Origin: Geojedonia litorea
Lineage (GTDB): Bacteria > Bacteroidota > Bacteroidia > Flavobacteriales > Flavobacteriaceae
Direction of reading: 5' to 3'
DNA: 64,000 nucleotides
Assembly: GCF_042654525.1 (NCBI RefSeq)
Contig: NZ_JBHSGP010000008.1
Coordinates: forward strand, 1-64,000
Of this stretch, positions 44,987 through 53,894 are shown in pieces. A program made the position numbers and the translations under genes. The notes under the pieces were generated by a model that had not been told where the DNA came from, did not search any database, and was given only the letters and a program-made list of their open reading frames with translations. The first letter of the stretch is position 1. Every line of letters begins with the position of its first letter.

Positions 44987-45577
44987 CTATGAGTTGGCGA
45001 TGCTTATTAGGGTTTTGTAAACCAAATGCGTAGGTAAGCCCATCACATTAAAATAAGAACCTTGAATGGCGGTAATTCCTATTTGGCCAATCCATTCCTG
45101 TATACCATAAGCACCAGCTTTATCAAAGGGTTGGTAATTAAGGATATAGTAATTAATTTCTTCGTCAGATAATTCCTTAAAGGTTACTTGAGTTGTTACA
45201 TTCACCGTTTTTTGAAGTTGCGTCGTCGTAAAACACACCGATGTAATGACCTCATGGGTTTTTTCACTCATGGACTTGATCATCGCAAAAGCTTCAGAAG
45301 CATCCCGCGGTTTCCCCAAAGCTTTATTTTCATGCCACACAATGGTATCGCTGGTAATGAGAATATCATTAGCATTGAGAGTGTCCTTGAATGCCAACGC
45401 CTTGAGTTGTGCCAAATAATCACTGATTTCAAAATGTCGTAATCGTAAAGGGTAATCTTCTTTTACTGGTTTCAATCGTACCACAAAATCCAAACCTAAA
45501 TCCTTGAAAAATTGCTGGCGTCTTGGAGAGCTAGAAGCTAATATGATTTGATATTTGGAAAGGCTGTCGTTTAGCAT
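44987..45577 (-). CDS. maf: Maf family nucleotide pyrophosphatase
   Basis: 196 residues. Maf motifs are ILASSSPRRQQFFKDLGLDF, LITSDTIVWHENKALGKPRD and the TYxxE-like end FDKAGAYGIQEW. Maf proteins hydrolyse dTTP, UTP or related nucleotides and are tied to septum formation. The motifs suit a dTTP/UTP-type enzyme but specificity is not certain. The ATG at 45577 overlaps the UbiA gene's last base, so it closes the DUF2520-KdsC-UbiA-Maf unit. Confidence 0.93.
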   Translation of the reverse strand: MLNDSLSKYQIILASSSPRRQQFFKDLGLDFVVRLKPVKEDYPLRLRHFEISDYLAQLKALAFKDTLNANDILITSDTIVWHENKALGKPRDASEAFAMIKSMSEKTHEVITSVCFTTTQLQKTVNVTTQVTFKELSDEEINYYILNYQPFDKAGAYGIQEWIGQIGITAIQGSYFNVMGLPTHLVYKTLISIANS

Positions 45578-46494
45578 TAAGTTATTAAAATGTATTTGTA
45601 CAACACTAATGACAACATGCCAAAAAGCATAACTAATTTTAACATGCTACTAATATGATGAAACTCTTTTTTTGTTTCGGCATTAAACGATTTAATGCTG
45701 GTATAAATCAATGGCGCTATGATGAACACTAAAAAATAAACTAAAGCAAGTTGCTGTTTATATAAATAGGTGAGCATATAATACACCACAGCTAAAATAG
45801 GCAGGAGCGTGAGTGTAAACAATATTTTAGTGGCACGTTCACGTCCAATAGCTATAGGCAGGGTATTCATTCCAGCTTTATAATCGCCATCAATATCTTC
45901 GATATCTTTTGCGAGTTCGCGAACCAAATTGATGATAAATGCAAAAACAGCATAGTCTAAAAGTATTTTGAAAAAGGTGAGTTGGGTTTCCTGATTTTCG
46001 GGCGTTATAACGGGGAGCAATTCAAACAATCCTACTATAAGAATACTCAAAGCAACTAACAACGAAATGACAATATTGCCAACCAATAGAATTTGTTTTA
46101 AGTAGGACGCATAAACATAAAGCAATGCCGATATCACCACAAAAAGGGCGAAAAATCCACTTTTCCCAACCATATGTGATAAGTAATACCCTATACCAAC
46201 ACCAAGGAAATTAAAAATTATAAAAAGGTAATTTGCTGTTTTTTCGGAAATGGTTTTTCCAATGATGACCATGTTGGGTTTATTTACTTTATCGGTTTCA
46301 ACATCATAAATATCGTTGATAATGTTTCCTGCCGCTGCGATGCAAATTGTTGAAAGAACCAATAAGGAAAACCCAAATCCATTTAAGGTTATGGTTACTC
46401 CAAAAGGCTCAAACAAAGCATACTTGATGAGGATTTGCACCAATGCAATCATAAGTAAATTTCTCCAGCGAATGAGGTTTAGAATGTTCAGCAT
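45577..46494 (-). CDS. UbiA-family prenyltransferase
   Basis: 305 residues, nine or so membrane segments. The two aspartate motifs of the UbiA fold are NIINDIYDVETDKVNKP (about 60-76) and AKDIEDIDGDYKAGMN (about 194). The arrangement is closest to the geranylgeranylglycerol-phosphate or chlorophyll synthase-like members found in Bacteroidota. The acceptor substrate is not determinable. It overlaps the maf start by 1 bp. Confidence 0.85.
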   Translation of the reverse strand: MLNILNLIRWRNLLMIALVQILIKYALFEPFGVTITLNGFGFSLLVLSTICIAAAGNIINDIYDVETDKVNKPNMVIIGKTISEKTANYLFIIFNFLGVGIGYYLSHMVGKSGFFALFVVISALLYVYASYLKQILLVGNIVISLLVALSILIVGLFELLPVITPENQETQLTFFKILLDYAVFAFIINLVRELAKDIEDIDGDYKAGMNTLPIAIGRERATKILFTLTLLPILAVVYYMLTYLYKQQLALVYFLVFIIAPLIYTSIKSFNAETKKEFHHISSMLKLVMLFGMLSLVLYKYILIT

Positions 46495-46542
46495 TTAGTT
46501 TTTGGTTTGTAGTTGTATGCAGCTTTTAAAATGGAACTAAAT

Positions 46543-47073
46543 TTAATCATATTTAGCATCAAAATTACCATTCCATTTTCCTTGAACCTTAAGCACTTGT
46601 TCAATCACATCCCTTACTGCGCCCTTGCCGCCGTTTTTGTGGGATACATATTTTGAAATTGCCTTAATTTCGGGAACAGCATCTTGTGGACAGGTAGGTA
46701 ACCCTATGAGTTTCATGACTGGGTAATCTGGAATATCATCACCCATATAAAGTACATTTTCAGTTTTTATATTATTAGCGTTGAGGTATTCGTGTAACTG
46801 ATTTATTTTGTTGTGAGCGCCTAGGTAAATATCCGTAATCCCCAATCCTTCTAATCTTACCCTAACACCTTCATTGGTGCCTCCAGAGATTATGCAGATT
46901 TTAAATCCGGCTAATAATGCAGTTTTCATTGCAAAGCCATCCTTGGTATGCATGGTCCGTAGCATTTCACCGGAAGTGGTTAATAGAATAGTACCATCAG
47001 TTAACACGCCATCGACGTCAAAAATGAAGGTTGTTATATGTTCTAAATATTCTTTATAGCTTTTATCTTCCAT
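46543..47073 (-). CDS. kdsC: KdsC-like HAD phosphatase (Kdo-8-phosphate phosphatase)
   Basis: About 176 residues from ATG 47073 (MEDKSYKEYLEHITTFIFDV); an ATG at 47091 overlaps DUF2520 more deeply. HAD motifs are FIFDVDGVLTDGTILL (I), CIISGG (II) and GDDIPDYPVM (IV), without a large cap, as in KdsC. It would remove phosphate in Kdo synthesis for LPS. The start overlaps the DUF2520 stop by 11 bp. KdsC is normally tetrameric; a related small HAD role cannot be excluded. Confidence 0.87.
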   Translation of the reverse strand: MEDKSYKEYLEHITTFIFDVDGVLTDGTILLTTSGEMLRTMHTKDGFAMKTALLAGFKICIISGGTNEGVRVRLEGLGITDIYLGAHNKINQLHEYLNANNIKTENVLYMGDDIPDYPVMKLIGLPTCPQDAVPEIKAISKYVSHKNGGKGAVRDVIEQVLKVQGKWNGNFDAKYD

Positions 47074-47821
47074 GAGTTTTTTTAATAGCATTGGTTAAAA
47101 GTTGGTATATCGCTTTGTGATCTTGATGTTCTAATAGCTTGAGATGTTTTTTAATTGTTTTTTTATCATTACGTTTTGCTGGGCCTGTTTGCGCCATGTA
47201 GGGTGATATATGTTGCACCTTTTTTGCTGTTTCTAGGATTAGCGGTTTTAAAATATCAAAATCAATACTTTTGGCGTCACTAATTTCATGTGCAACCCTA
47301 TAAAGCTGATTGGTGAAATTATTCACAAATACGGCCGAAAGATGTAGCGTTTGTCGCTGTTCGGTATTGATTTTGTAATAAGTACTACCAAGGGCTTTGG
47401 CTAAAGTTGATAATGTTTTGAAATCTTCTTTTTCAAGTGTTTCAATACATATAGGAACATTTGAAAAATCCAATTCAGAAGATTTTGAAAAGGTTTGCAG
47501 CGGATACAATACACCACGTTTATGTTTTTTATCGAGGTCATGAATGCCAACACTTCCAGAAGTATGAACTACCAAGCGGTTTTCAAAAGGCAAAGCTATT
47601 GACAGTGGTTTTACCGCATCATCACTTACAGCTATAATGTAAACGTCAGCTTCAACCAAATCATTAAGGTTATTGGTAATTGAAACTTGATTTTTATAGG
47701 ATTCAATAGATGGAAGACTTCGGTTATACCATTGACGAAGGTCCACGTTTTTGGCCTTATTTAACGCATGGTATAAGTGAGTAGCAACATTGCCGGCACC
47801 GATAAGTACAACTGAAATCAT
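47063..47821 (-). CDS. Rossmann-like protein with DUF2520
   Basis: About 252 residues from ATG 47821 (MISVVLIGAGNVATHLYHAL; a longer start at 47863 adds 14 residues). The NAD(P)-type Rossmann motif is GAGNVATHL. The C-terminal DUF2520 helical domain includes HLSAVFVNNFTNQLYRVA. The family resembles NADP oxidoreductases of the 6PGDH/ketopantoate reductase type but its substrate is unknown. First gene of the DUF2520-KdsC-UbiA-Maf cluster. Confidence 0.85.
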   Translation of the reverse strand: MISVVLIGAGNVATHLYHALNKAKNVDLRQWYNRSLPSIESYKNQVSITNNLNDLVEADVYIIAVSDDAVKPLSIALPFENRLVVHTSGSVGIHDLDKKHKRGVLYPLQTFSKSSELDFSNVPICIETLEKEDFKTLSTLAKALGSTYYKINTEQRQTLHLSAVFVNNFTNQLYRVAHEISDAKSIDFDILKPLILETAKKVQHISPYMAQTGPAKRNDKKTIKKHLKLLEHQDHKAIYQLLTNAIKKTHGR

Positions 47822-47867
47822 GATGCTAAAATAAGTAAGTATTGCATGATATAAAAGCAACAAAGTT

Positions 47868-47875
47868 TATCTTTG
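47868..47875 (+). promoter_or_regulatory. -7 element of the truncated haemoglobin gene
   Basis: TATCTTTG ends 7 bp before ATG 47883, so transcription would begin about 4 nt ahead of the start codon: a nearly leaderless mRNA. Confidence 0.55.
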
Positions 47876-47882
47876 AGTAATT

Positions 47883-48275
47883 ATGAGTAAAAACGATATC
47901 AGAAACCGCGAGGATGTATTTCTGCTAGTTACAAAATTCTATGAAAAAGTAAGGCAGGATACTATCTTAGGACCATTTTTTAACGAAACCATAACCGATT
48001 GGGATAGCCATTTAGACCAACTTACTACGTTTTGGGAATCGAGCTTGTTTTTGAAAACAAAATATTTAGGAAACCCATTAGAAACTCATATAAAAATAGA
48101 TAGAGACCATAATCATACCATAACCGAATTGCATTTTGGCATTTGGCTCAATATATGGTACGAAACCATAAATAAATATTTTGAAGGTGATTATGCTGAA
48201 AATGCTAAACGTAGAGCCAGAAAAATGGGAACTTTTCTTTATCTCAATATCTTTCAGGCACGAACAAATAATTAA
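47883..48275 (+). CDS. Truncated haemoglobin, group III
   Basis: 130 residues. It has the group III pattern: LLVTKFYEKVRQDTILGPFF (B/E helices), HLDQLTTFWESSLFLKTKYLGN, and the proximal His in ITELHFGIWLNIWYETINKYF, with the E7/E11 polar residues of the trHb-III group. It binds O2 or NO at haem, and a role in microaerobic or nitrosative stress is assumed. Divergent from the DUF2520 cluster and upstream of CcsBA. Confidence 0.9.
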   Translation: MSKNDIRNREDVFLLVTKFYEKVRQDTILGPFFNETITDWDSHLDQLTTFWESSLFLKTKYLGNPLETHIKIDRDHNHTITELHFGIWLNIWYETINKYFEGDYAENAKRRARKMGTFLYLNIFQARTNN

Positions 48276-48341
48276 GAAAATAGATTGTGATTTTGTTTGT
48301 TTTTTGGATACAATTAACATGTTTAACCCAACAAAAAAGCT

Positions 48342-48349
48342 TAAATTTG
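48342..48349 (+). promoter_or_regulatory. -7 element of the CcsBA gene
   Basis: TAAATTTG matches TAnnTTTG, 27 bp upstream of ATG 48377. Confidence 0.55.
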
Positions 48350-48376
48350 CACGATTAAAATTAGAAGCTTCTCAAA

Positions 48377-51300
48377 ATGCCTAAAACACTTTCTAATATT
48401 CTATTTTCAACGCGACTTACAGCTATTTTATTTATTGTTTTCGCAGTAGCCATGGCTACAGGAACATTTTTAGATGCTGGTCAAGAAACTTCACCAACTC
48501 CATACACTAGAGAACTTATTTATAATGCCTGGTGGTTTGAAGCAATAATGGTGTTTTTTACCATAAACTTTATAGGTAATATTTCAAGGTATAAGCTCTA
48601 TAAAAAAGAAAAGTGGGCAACCTTAACGCTTCATGTTGCGTTTATCTTTATTCTAATTGGGGCATTTGTGACACGTCATATAGGTTATGAAGGTATGATG
48701 TCCATTAGAGAAGGTGATACTGAAAACACTTTTTTATCTCGTGAAAATTATATAACGGCTTATATTGATGGCGATTATATGATTAATGGTGTACAACAGC
48801 GATTAGTGCGTGAGTTTCCTGTTGACTTTTCTGAACGTTTGAATAATGATTTTAAAGAAGAAGCTAGCTACAATGGTCAGATAGTCACGTTTGAATTAGA
48901 AAAATTTGTAGCAGGTGCTGAAAAAGATATTGTTCCTGATGAAAATGGTGAGGCTTACTTAAAAATTGTTGAAACCGAGGGAGGACGACCACACAATCAT
49001 TTTTTAAAGGATGGTGAAGTACAAAGTATCCATAATATCTTGGTGTCGCTCAACAAACCTGAGATTGGTGCTATCAATATCACATCAACAAACGAAGGTT
49101 TGTTTATTGAATCGCCGTTTGAAGGTGAGTATATGACGATGGCTACGATGGCTACAGGCAAATTAGTGAAGGATTCACTTCAGCCTTTAGTTTTAAGATC
49201 ACGTTATGTGATTGGAAACCTTCAAATGGTATTTCCAAAGCCTGTAGTAAAAGGTACTTTTGATATTGTAAAAAAGCCCGAAATCTTAAAAGGTGATGAA
49301 GAAGGTTTGGTGCTTAAAGTAACTTCTAACGGTGAAACCAAGAATGCATTGCTATTGGGAGGTCAATATATAAGCAATCCCTTCGAGCAGATTGAAGTGG
49401 GCGGTTTAGAAATCGCACTTAAATATGGCCCTAAAGTTAGAGAACTGCCATTTAGCGTGAAACTTAATGATTTTATAGCCGAACGCTATCCAGGGACAGA
49501 AAACAGCTTTTCTGCTTTTGCGAGCGAAGTCACTGTTTATGATTCCGAAGAAGGCGATTTTAACTACCGTATTTTTATGAACCATATTTTGGAGCATAAA
49601 GGTTATCGTTTATTTCAGGCAAGTTTTGACTCTGATGAGAAAGGTTCAAAGCTATCCGTCAATCATGATTTCTGGGGGACTTGGATTACCTATTTTGGGT
49701 ATTTTATGCTATACTTTGGTCTGATGGCTATTCTTTTTGATAAGCATACACGGTTTGCCGATTTAAAACGCTTTTTAGAAAAGGTAAAAGCTAAAAAGGC
49801 TAAAATGCTAACGCTTATTGTGTTGTGTATTGGACTTCAAGGGTTTTCACAACACACTCCAGATGATGGGCACGATCATCAGGCGCCAACCAAACCAACA
49901 AAAACCCAAATAGATTCCATAATTAGAGCGAATATTACCCCTAAAGCACATGCTGATAAGTTTGGGAGTTTGGTAATTCAAGATTATGGTGGGCGAATGA
50001 TGCCCATAAATACCTTCGCATCAGAAGTGTTACGCAAAGTAAGTAAACAGGATACTTATGAGGAATTTGATGCCAACCAGGTGTTACTCTCTATGCAAGA
50101 AAGCCCGTTGTTTTGGTATAACGTTCCCATTATTTATTTAAAACCAAAAAAAGGAGATTCCATTAGATCGATTATAGGTGTTGATAAAAATGCAAAATAT
50201 GTAGCATTAACCGATTTTCTTACTGAAGATGGAACCTATAAACTAGGTCCTTATTTAGAAGAGGCTTACGCAGCTCAAGTTCCAAATGGGTTTCAAAAAG
50301 AATTCAAGGAAACCGATCAAAGAGTCAATTTGTTGTATAACACCATAGAAGGGCGTTCTATGAAAATATTTCCGGTACCTAATGATGATAATAATAAATG
50401 GATTTCGCCAGTAGAATATCGTGAGGAAGGGTATAAAGAAAGCCTAAAAGACACACTTTATGGAACTTTTATCAACAACGGATTTAATTATTACATTTCG
50501 GAGTTGTATAGAGCAAAAACAACCAAGGATTTTTCTTCAGCCGATAATTTATTACAAGGATTTAAGAAAAATCAGCAAAAATTAGGTGCTGAGGTTATGC
50601 TTTCTGACCAAAAAATAGAAACAGAGATACTCTACAATAAGTACGACATCTTTAAAAAGCTATTTAGTTGGTATCTATATGCAGGTACGTTTTTATTTCT
50701 AGCCTTAATAATCCAAATATTTAAAGAGCGTAATAAACTTATTAATTTAAGTGTTGCTGTTTTTAAGTGGATTATTTTAGGCTTATTCTTGTTGCATACT
50801 GCAGGCTTAATTGTGAGATGGTATATTTCTGGTCATGCGCCTTGGAGCGATGCTTATGAATCGATGATTTATGTAGCCTGGGCAACTATGTTTTTTGGTT
50901 TGGCGTTTGGACGCAAAAGTGACCTTACCATTGCATCAACAGCCTTTGTAACGGCCATGCTATTAATGGTTGCGCACTGGAGTTGGATGGATCCTGCCAT
51001 TTCAAATCTGCAGCCTGTATTGGATAGCTATTGGTTAATGATTCATGTGGCGGTTATTGTAGCGAGTTACGGGCCGTTTACATTAGGAATGATATTAGGA
51101 GTAACATCTTTATTGTTGATGATTTTTACCACGTCTAAAAACAAGGAAAAGATGGCCATCAATATTAAAGAACTTACCATCATCAATGAAATGGCCTTGA
51201 CAGTTGGTTTGGTGATGCTTACCATAGGAAACTTTTTGGGTGGAATGTGGGCAAATGAAAGCTGGGGGCGTTATTGGGGATGGGACCCAAAGGAAACTTG

Positions 51301-51574
51301 GGCCTTAATTAGCATCATGATATATGCCTTTGTGATTCACATGAGATTGGTGCCAGGACTTCGCGGACGCTTTGGTTTTAATTTAGCAACTATTGTGGCG
51401 TTTTCAAGTATTATGTTTACGTATTTTGGGGTTAATTTTTACTTGTCCGGGTTGCATTCATATCAATCGGGACAGCAAATAGCAAGTTTTCAAATAATCT
51501 CGATTGCTGTTGGGTTAGTGGCAGTATTAAGTATTTTGGCTTACAGAAAATATGCTAAATATTACCAAAAGTAA
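48377..51574 (+). CDS. ccsBA: Cytochrome c maturation protein CcsBA (ResB-ResC fusion)
   Basis: 1065 residues. The N-terminal ResB/CcsB half has membrane segments near residues 10-30, 55-75, 85-105 and 430-445. A long periplasmic region follows. The C-terminal CcsA half contains the haem-handling WWD motif WGRYWGWDPKETWALISI (about 965-980) with flanking His (GHAPWSDAYESM, HMRLVPG). System II (Ccs) attaches haem to cytochromes c. A Met/His-rich stretch at about 485-500 (HTPDDGHDHQ) sits in the linker. The fused form is common in Bacteroidota. Confidence 0.95.
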   Translation: MPKTLSNILFSTRLTAILFIVFAVAMATGTFLDAGQETSPTPYTRELIYNAWWFEAIMVFFTINFIGNISRYKLYKKEKWATLTLHVAFIFILIGAFVTRHIGYEGMMSIREGDTENTFLSRENYITAYIDGDYMINGVQQRLVREFPVDFSERLNNDFKEEASYNGQIVTFELEKFVAGAEKDIVPDENGEAYLKIVETEGGRPHNHFLKDGEVQSIHNILVSLNKPEIGAINITSTNEGLFIESPFEGEYMTMATMATGKLVKDSLQPLVLRSRYVIGNLQMVFPKPVVKGTFDIVKKPEILKGDEEGLVLKVTSNGETKNALLLGGQYISNPFEQIEVGGLEIALKYGPKVRELPFSVKLNDFIAERYPGTENSFSAFASEVTVYDSEEGDFNYRIFMNHILEHKGYRLFQASFDSDEKGSKLSVNHDFWGTWITYFGYFMLYFGLMAILFDKHTRFADLKRFLEKVKAKKAKMLTLIVLCIGLQGFSQHTPDDGHDHQAPTKPTKTQIDSIIRANITPKAHADKFGSLVIQDYGGRMMPINTFASEVLRKVSKQDTYEEFDANQVLLSMQESPLFWYNVPIIYLKPKKGDSIRSIIGVDKNAKYVALTDFLTEDGTYKLGPYLEEAYAAQVPNGFQKEFKETDQRVNLLYNTIEGRSMKIFPVPNDDNNKWISPVEYREEGYKESLKDTLYGTFINNGFNYYISELYRAKTTKDFSSADNLLQGFKKNQQKLGAEVMLSDQKIETEILYNKYDIFKKLFSWYLYAGTFLFLALIIQIFKERNKLINLSVAVFKWIILGLFLLHTAGLIVRWYISGHAPWSDAYESMIYVAWATMFFGLAFGRKSDLTIASTAFVTAMLLMVAHWSWMDPAISNLQPVLDSYWLMIHVAVIVASYGPFTLGMILGVTSLLLMIFTTSKNKEKMAINIKELTIINEMALTVGLVMLTIGNFLGGMWANESWGRYWGWDPKETWALISIMIYAFVIHMRLVPGLRGRFGFNLATIVAFSSIMFTYFGVNFYLSGLHSYQSGQQIASFQIISIAVGLVAVLSILAYRKYAKYYQK

Positions 51575-51575
51575 T

Positions 51576-52292
51576 CTAGATGAATTCCAGAACATAGAGG
51601 TAACAAAGGCCAAATGCAATGGCTAGTCCAAAGCTAATCAGAGTTCCAATTAAAATGTATTCTGTTAGTTTTCGGTCTTTGGCTCTAGATAAGTCTCCAA
51701 ATCTAAACACGGATTTGGCCGCTATTAAAAACCCTATGCCTTCCCAATAGTTCATGATGATGAAAGCAAATACAAAAAGACGCTCGAGAATACCGATGTA
51801 GGCACCTGCATCTGCAAGGGATTCCTCATTCATATCTTCCTCTAATTTCCATTTTGAAATAATCACTTTCATGATAATTGAAGATACTTTTGTGATACAA
51901 ATTATACAGGTCACAAACAAAAGTAGTTGCGTTGTGAATAAAGTATCCAAATCAATAGTATATGGTTCGTATAATCGAACTACTAGTGCGATGACTATGA
52001 GATGTGCAAGCTGATCAAGTCCAAATAATAAGCGCTGTTTACCTTTCGTACTGAGATGGAGTTTTAAAACATCTATCCCAAAATGAGTTACAATAATAAT
52101 CAGTATTCCTAACCAGTAGTAGAAGTCAGCCTTTAGGACCACTATTACTGCTAATAAATGCACCAGTATATGCCAATACAAATATTTAGAACGGTGCTTA
52201 TTTGCTTCCTTGTCTTTTACCCATTTTAAAGGTTGAAAAACAAAGTCGCCAATTACATGAGCGAGGAGAAGTTTAATAAATAAAGCTAACAT
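51576..52292 (-). CDS. DUF3307 membrane protein
   Basis: 238 residues with six or so membrane segments. It starts MLALFIKLLLAHVIGDFVFQ, with PLKWVKDKEANKHRSKYLYWH and TKGKQRLLFGLDQLAHLIVI as DUF3307 landmarks. The family is of unknown function and is usually paired with SatD-type regulators, as here (7-bp overlap with the upstream gene). Regulation by that HTH protein is likely. Confidence 0.9.
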   Translation of the reverse strand: MLALFIKLLLAHVIGDFVFQPLKWVKDKEANKHRSKYLYWHILVHLLAVIVVLKADFYYWLGILIIIVTHFGIDVLKLHLSTKGKQRLLFGLDQLAHLIVIALVVRLYEPYTIDLDTLFTTQLLLFVTCIICITKVSSIIMKVIISKWKLEEDMNEESLADAGAYIGILERLFVFAFIIMNYWEGIGFLIAAKSVFRFGDLSRAKDRKLTEYILIGTLISFGLAIAFGLCYLYVLEFI

Positions 52293-52888
52293 AAGGACTG
52301 TATTTGAGCATTATAATATTGAATAAGTTTAGTTAATTCATCATACCCCGCTCGCTTCAAGACTTGACTAATATTGCCCTGAGTTTCTCCAAACAACTCA
52401 GCAAGCTGTTGTTGGTTGAATGAAGGATGTTCTAAGCTTGCTTTTACCAAAAGCGACATTTTTGGTGTCCAATTGGTTAAGGTAAGTAAGGCTAATTCTA
52501 ACATTAAATTTAGCTGAATGTCGAATTCATTAAAGGGTGATTTAATAGCTAGTGTTGTTTTTTTTAACTGTTCAAAACACTCTCCTGAATTTACAAAAGC
52601 ACTCCCATTAGACTCGGTAATGTGTTTAGAGCTATATGTTTTTTCTCCAATACCAATCGCTAAACGCACATCCATTTTTTTGAATTGTTTTAGACTGGCT
52701 TTAATTAGAATGGCAGCTTCGAGCGCGTTATCTGGATTTAACTCCAATTGAAAACTGTCACCTCTATAGATTTCCCAATGTTCAGGAGTATCTCCATAAC
52801 GTGTTAGTGTTTTTTTAAGAGCGTCAAGCCATATTTTTGGCTGATGTTCTTTAGAGTTTATGATATCTCCTGTAATTACACTTGTCAT
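52286..52888 (-). CDS. SatD-family regulator with C-terminal HTH
   Basis: 200 residues. The SatD-type N-terminal domain is MTSVITGDIINSKEHQPKIW, with the purine-like LAIGIGEKTYSSKHITESNG. The C-terminus has a helix-turn-helix, FNQQQLAELFGETQGNISQVLKRAG. It probably represses its own operon with DUF3307. Its promoter (TTG-N20-TACATTTG) carries a perfect 24-bp direct repeat just upstream, a good operator candidate. Confidence 0.85.
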   Translation of the reverse strand: MTSVITGDIINSKEHQPKIWLDALKKTLTRYGDTPEHWEIYRGDSFQLELNPDNALEAAILIKASLKQFKKMDVRLAIGIGEKTYSSKHITESNGSAFVNSGECFEQLKKTTLAIKSPFNEFDIQLNLMLELALLTLTNWTPKMSLLVKASLEHPSFNQQQLAELFGETQGNISQVLKRAGYDELTKLIQYYNAQIQSLC

Positions 52889-52906
52889 TATAATGGCTTC
52901 TTATAT

Positions 52907-52937
52907 CAAATGTATCTTTTTTTTATGAGAAATACAA
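52907..52937 (-). promoter_or_regulatory. Promoter of the satD-DUF3307 operon
   Basis: Minus strand TTG (52937-52935), 20-bp spacer, TACATTTG (52914-52907), 19 bp upstream of ATG 52888. Confidence 0.7.
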
Positions 52938-52938
52938 A

Positions 52939-52990
52939 AATATTATTAAATAAGCTAATAATGATAAATATTATTAAATAAGCTAATAAT
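52939..52990. promoter_or_regulatory. Duplicated putative operator upstream of satD
   Basis: A perfect 24-bp direct repeat at 52939-52962 and 52967-52990 (28-bp offset), each containing TTATTAAATAAGCTAATA with near-palindromic ATTATTA...TAATAAT ends. It touches the -33 box of the satD promoter, and the spacing is compatible with cooperative binding on successive DNA turns. Confidence 0.65.
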
Positions 52991-53024
52991 TAAAAATATT
53001 AGATGTTATGTATTGAATTTCAAA

Positions 53025-53699
53025 TTAATGAACAGAGGCGTTGTTAAAAAGCTTACGTAAATTTTCAGATCTAATGGTATTGAAGTTGTCAATAACCAAA
53101 TCGGCTTCAGAATAATCCTGATTTTTAGAATTCGGACTTTTAAAGCCAACACAAAATAAATCCGCCGCTTTTGCAGCTTTTATACCATTGGTTGAATCTT
53201 CGATAACCAAACATCTCGAGTTTTTATACCCTGTGGCTTTTGCAGCGTTGATAAAAATTTCGGGATGCGGTTTAGAGGCTTTTAAATCTGCGCCACTCAT
53301 TTTGGTCTTAAAATAAGCATCAAGGTCAAAGCGTTTAAAAATTTTATCAATATTAGGCATAGAAGCCGAAGAGGCCAAAACTAGCGTCATACCGTTTTGG
53401 TGGTAATCTTTTATGAGTTCAAGAACACCTTCAATAAGCTTCAAATCTTTATCATTTTCAAACAGGAAATTAAAGTGGTCTCTTTTAATGTCCACTAAAG
53501 TTTGAGGGCATAAAGGAAGTTTGAAATGCTCACACAAGCGATTACAAATATTATATGTAGATTGTCCGGTAAACGACTCATAAAGTGAATCGGACACATC
53601 AATATTCACATCTTTAAACATTAAACGATAAGCTTTGTGATGAAGAGGTTCGGTGTCAACAATAACCCCATCCATATCAAAAATGACTGCTTTTATCAT
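53025..53699 (-). CDS. HAD phosphatase, beta-phosphoglucomutase-like
   Basis: About 224 residues from ATG 53699 (MIKAVIFDMDGVIVDTEPLH; a longer start at 53777 adds 26 unsupported residues). HAD motifs are FDMDGVIVDTEP (I), LVLASSA (II) and VIEDSTNGIKAAKAA (IV), with a helical cap. The family acts on sugar phosphates or similar. Specificity is unknown. Confidence 0.87.
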   Translation of the reverse strand: MIKAVIFDMDGVIVDTEPLHHKAYRLMFKDVNIDVSDSLYESFTGQSTYNICNRLCEHFKLPLCPQTLVDIKRDHFNFLFENDKDLKLIEGVLELIKDYHQNGMTLVLASSASMPNIDKIFKRFDLDAYFKTKMSGADLKASKPHPEIFINAAKATGYKNSRCLVIEDSTNGIKAAKAADLFCVGFKSPNSKNQDYSEADLVIDNFNTIRSENLRKLFNNASVH

Positions 53700-53894
53700 G
53701 GGTTGGTTTTTTACGAAGATATTAGTTTTCTGAATAAATGATGGCATCCATTTTGAAGTTTTGGAATTATTTCCCACTTTTGTAAAACTATGATTGTTTA
53801 AATTATATTTCAGGAATTAAGTCACAACACTTTCGTGACATTAACTGCCAGGTCATTTCTAACCTGGTAATGTCTATTTTTTAATATAATTAGT

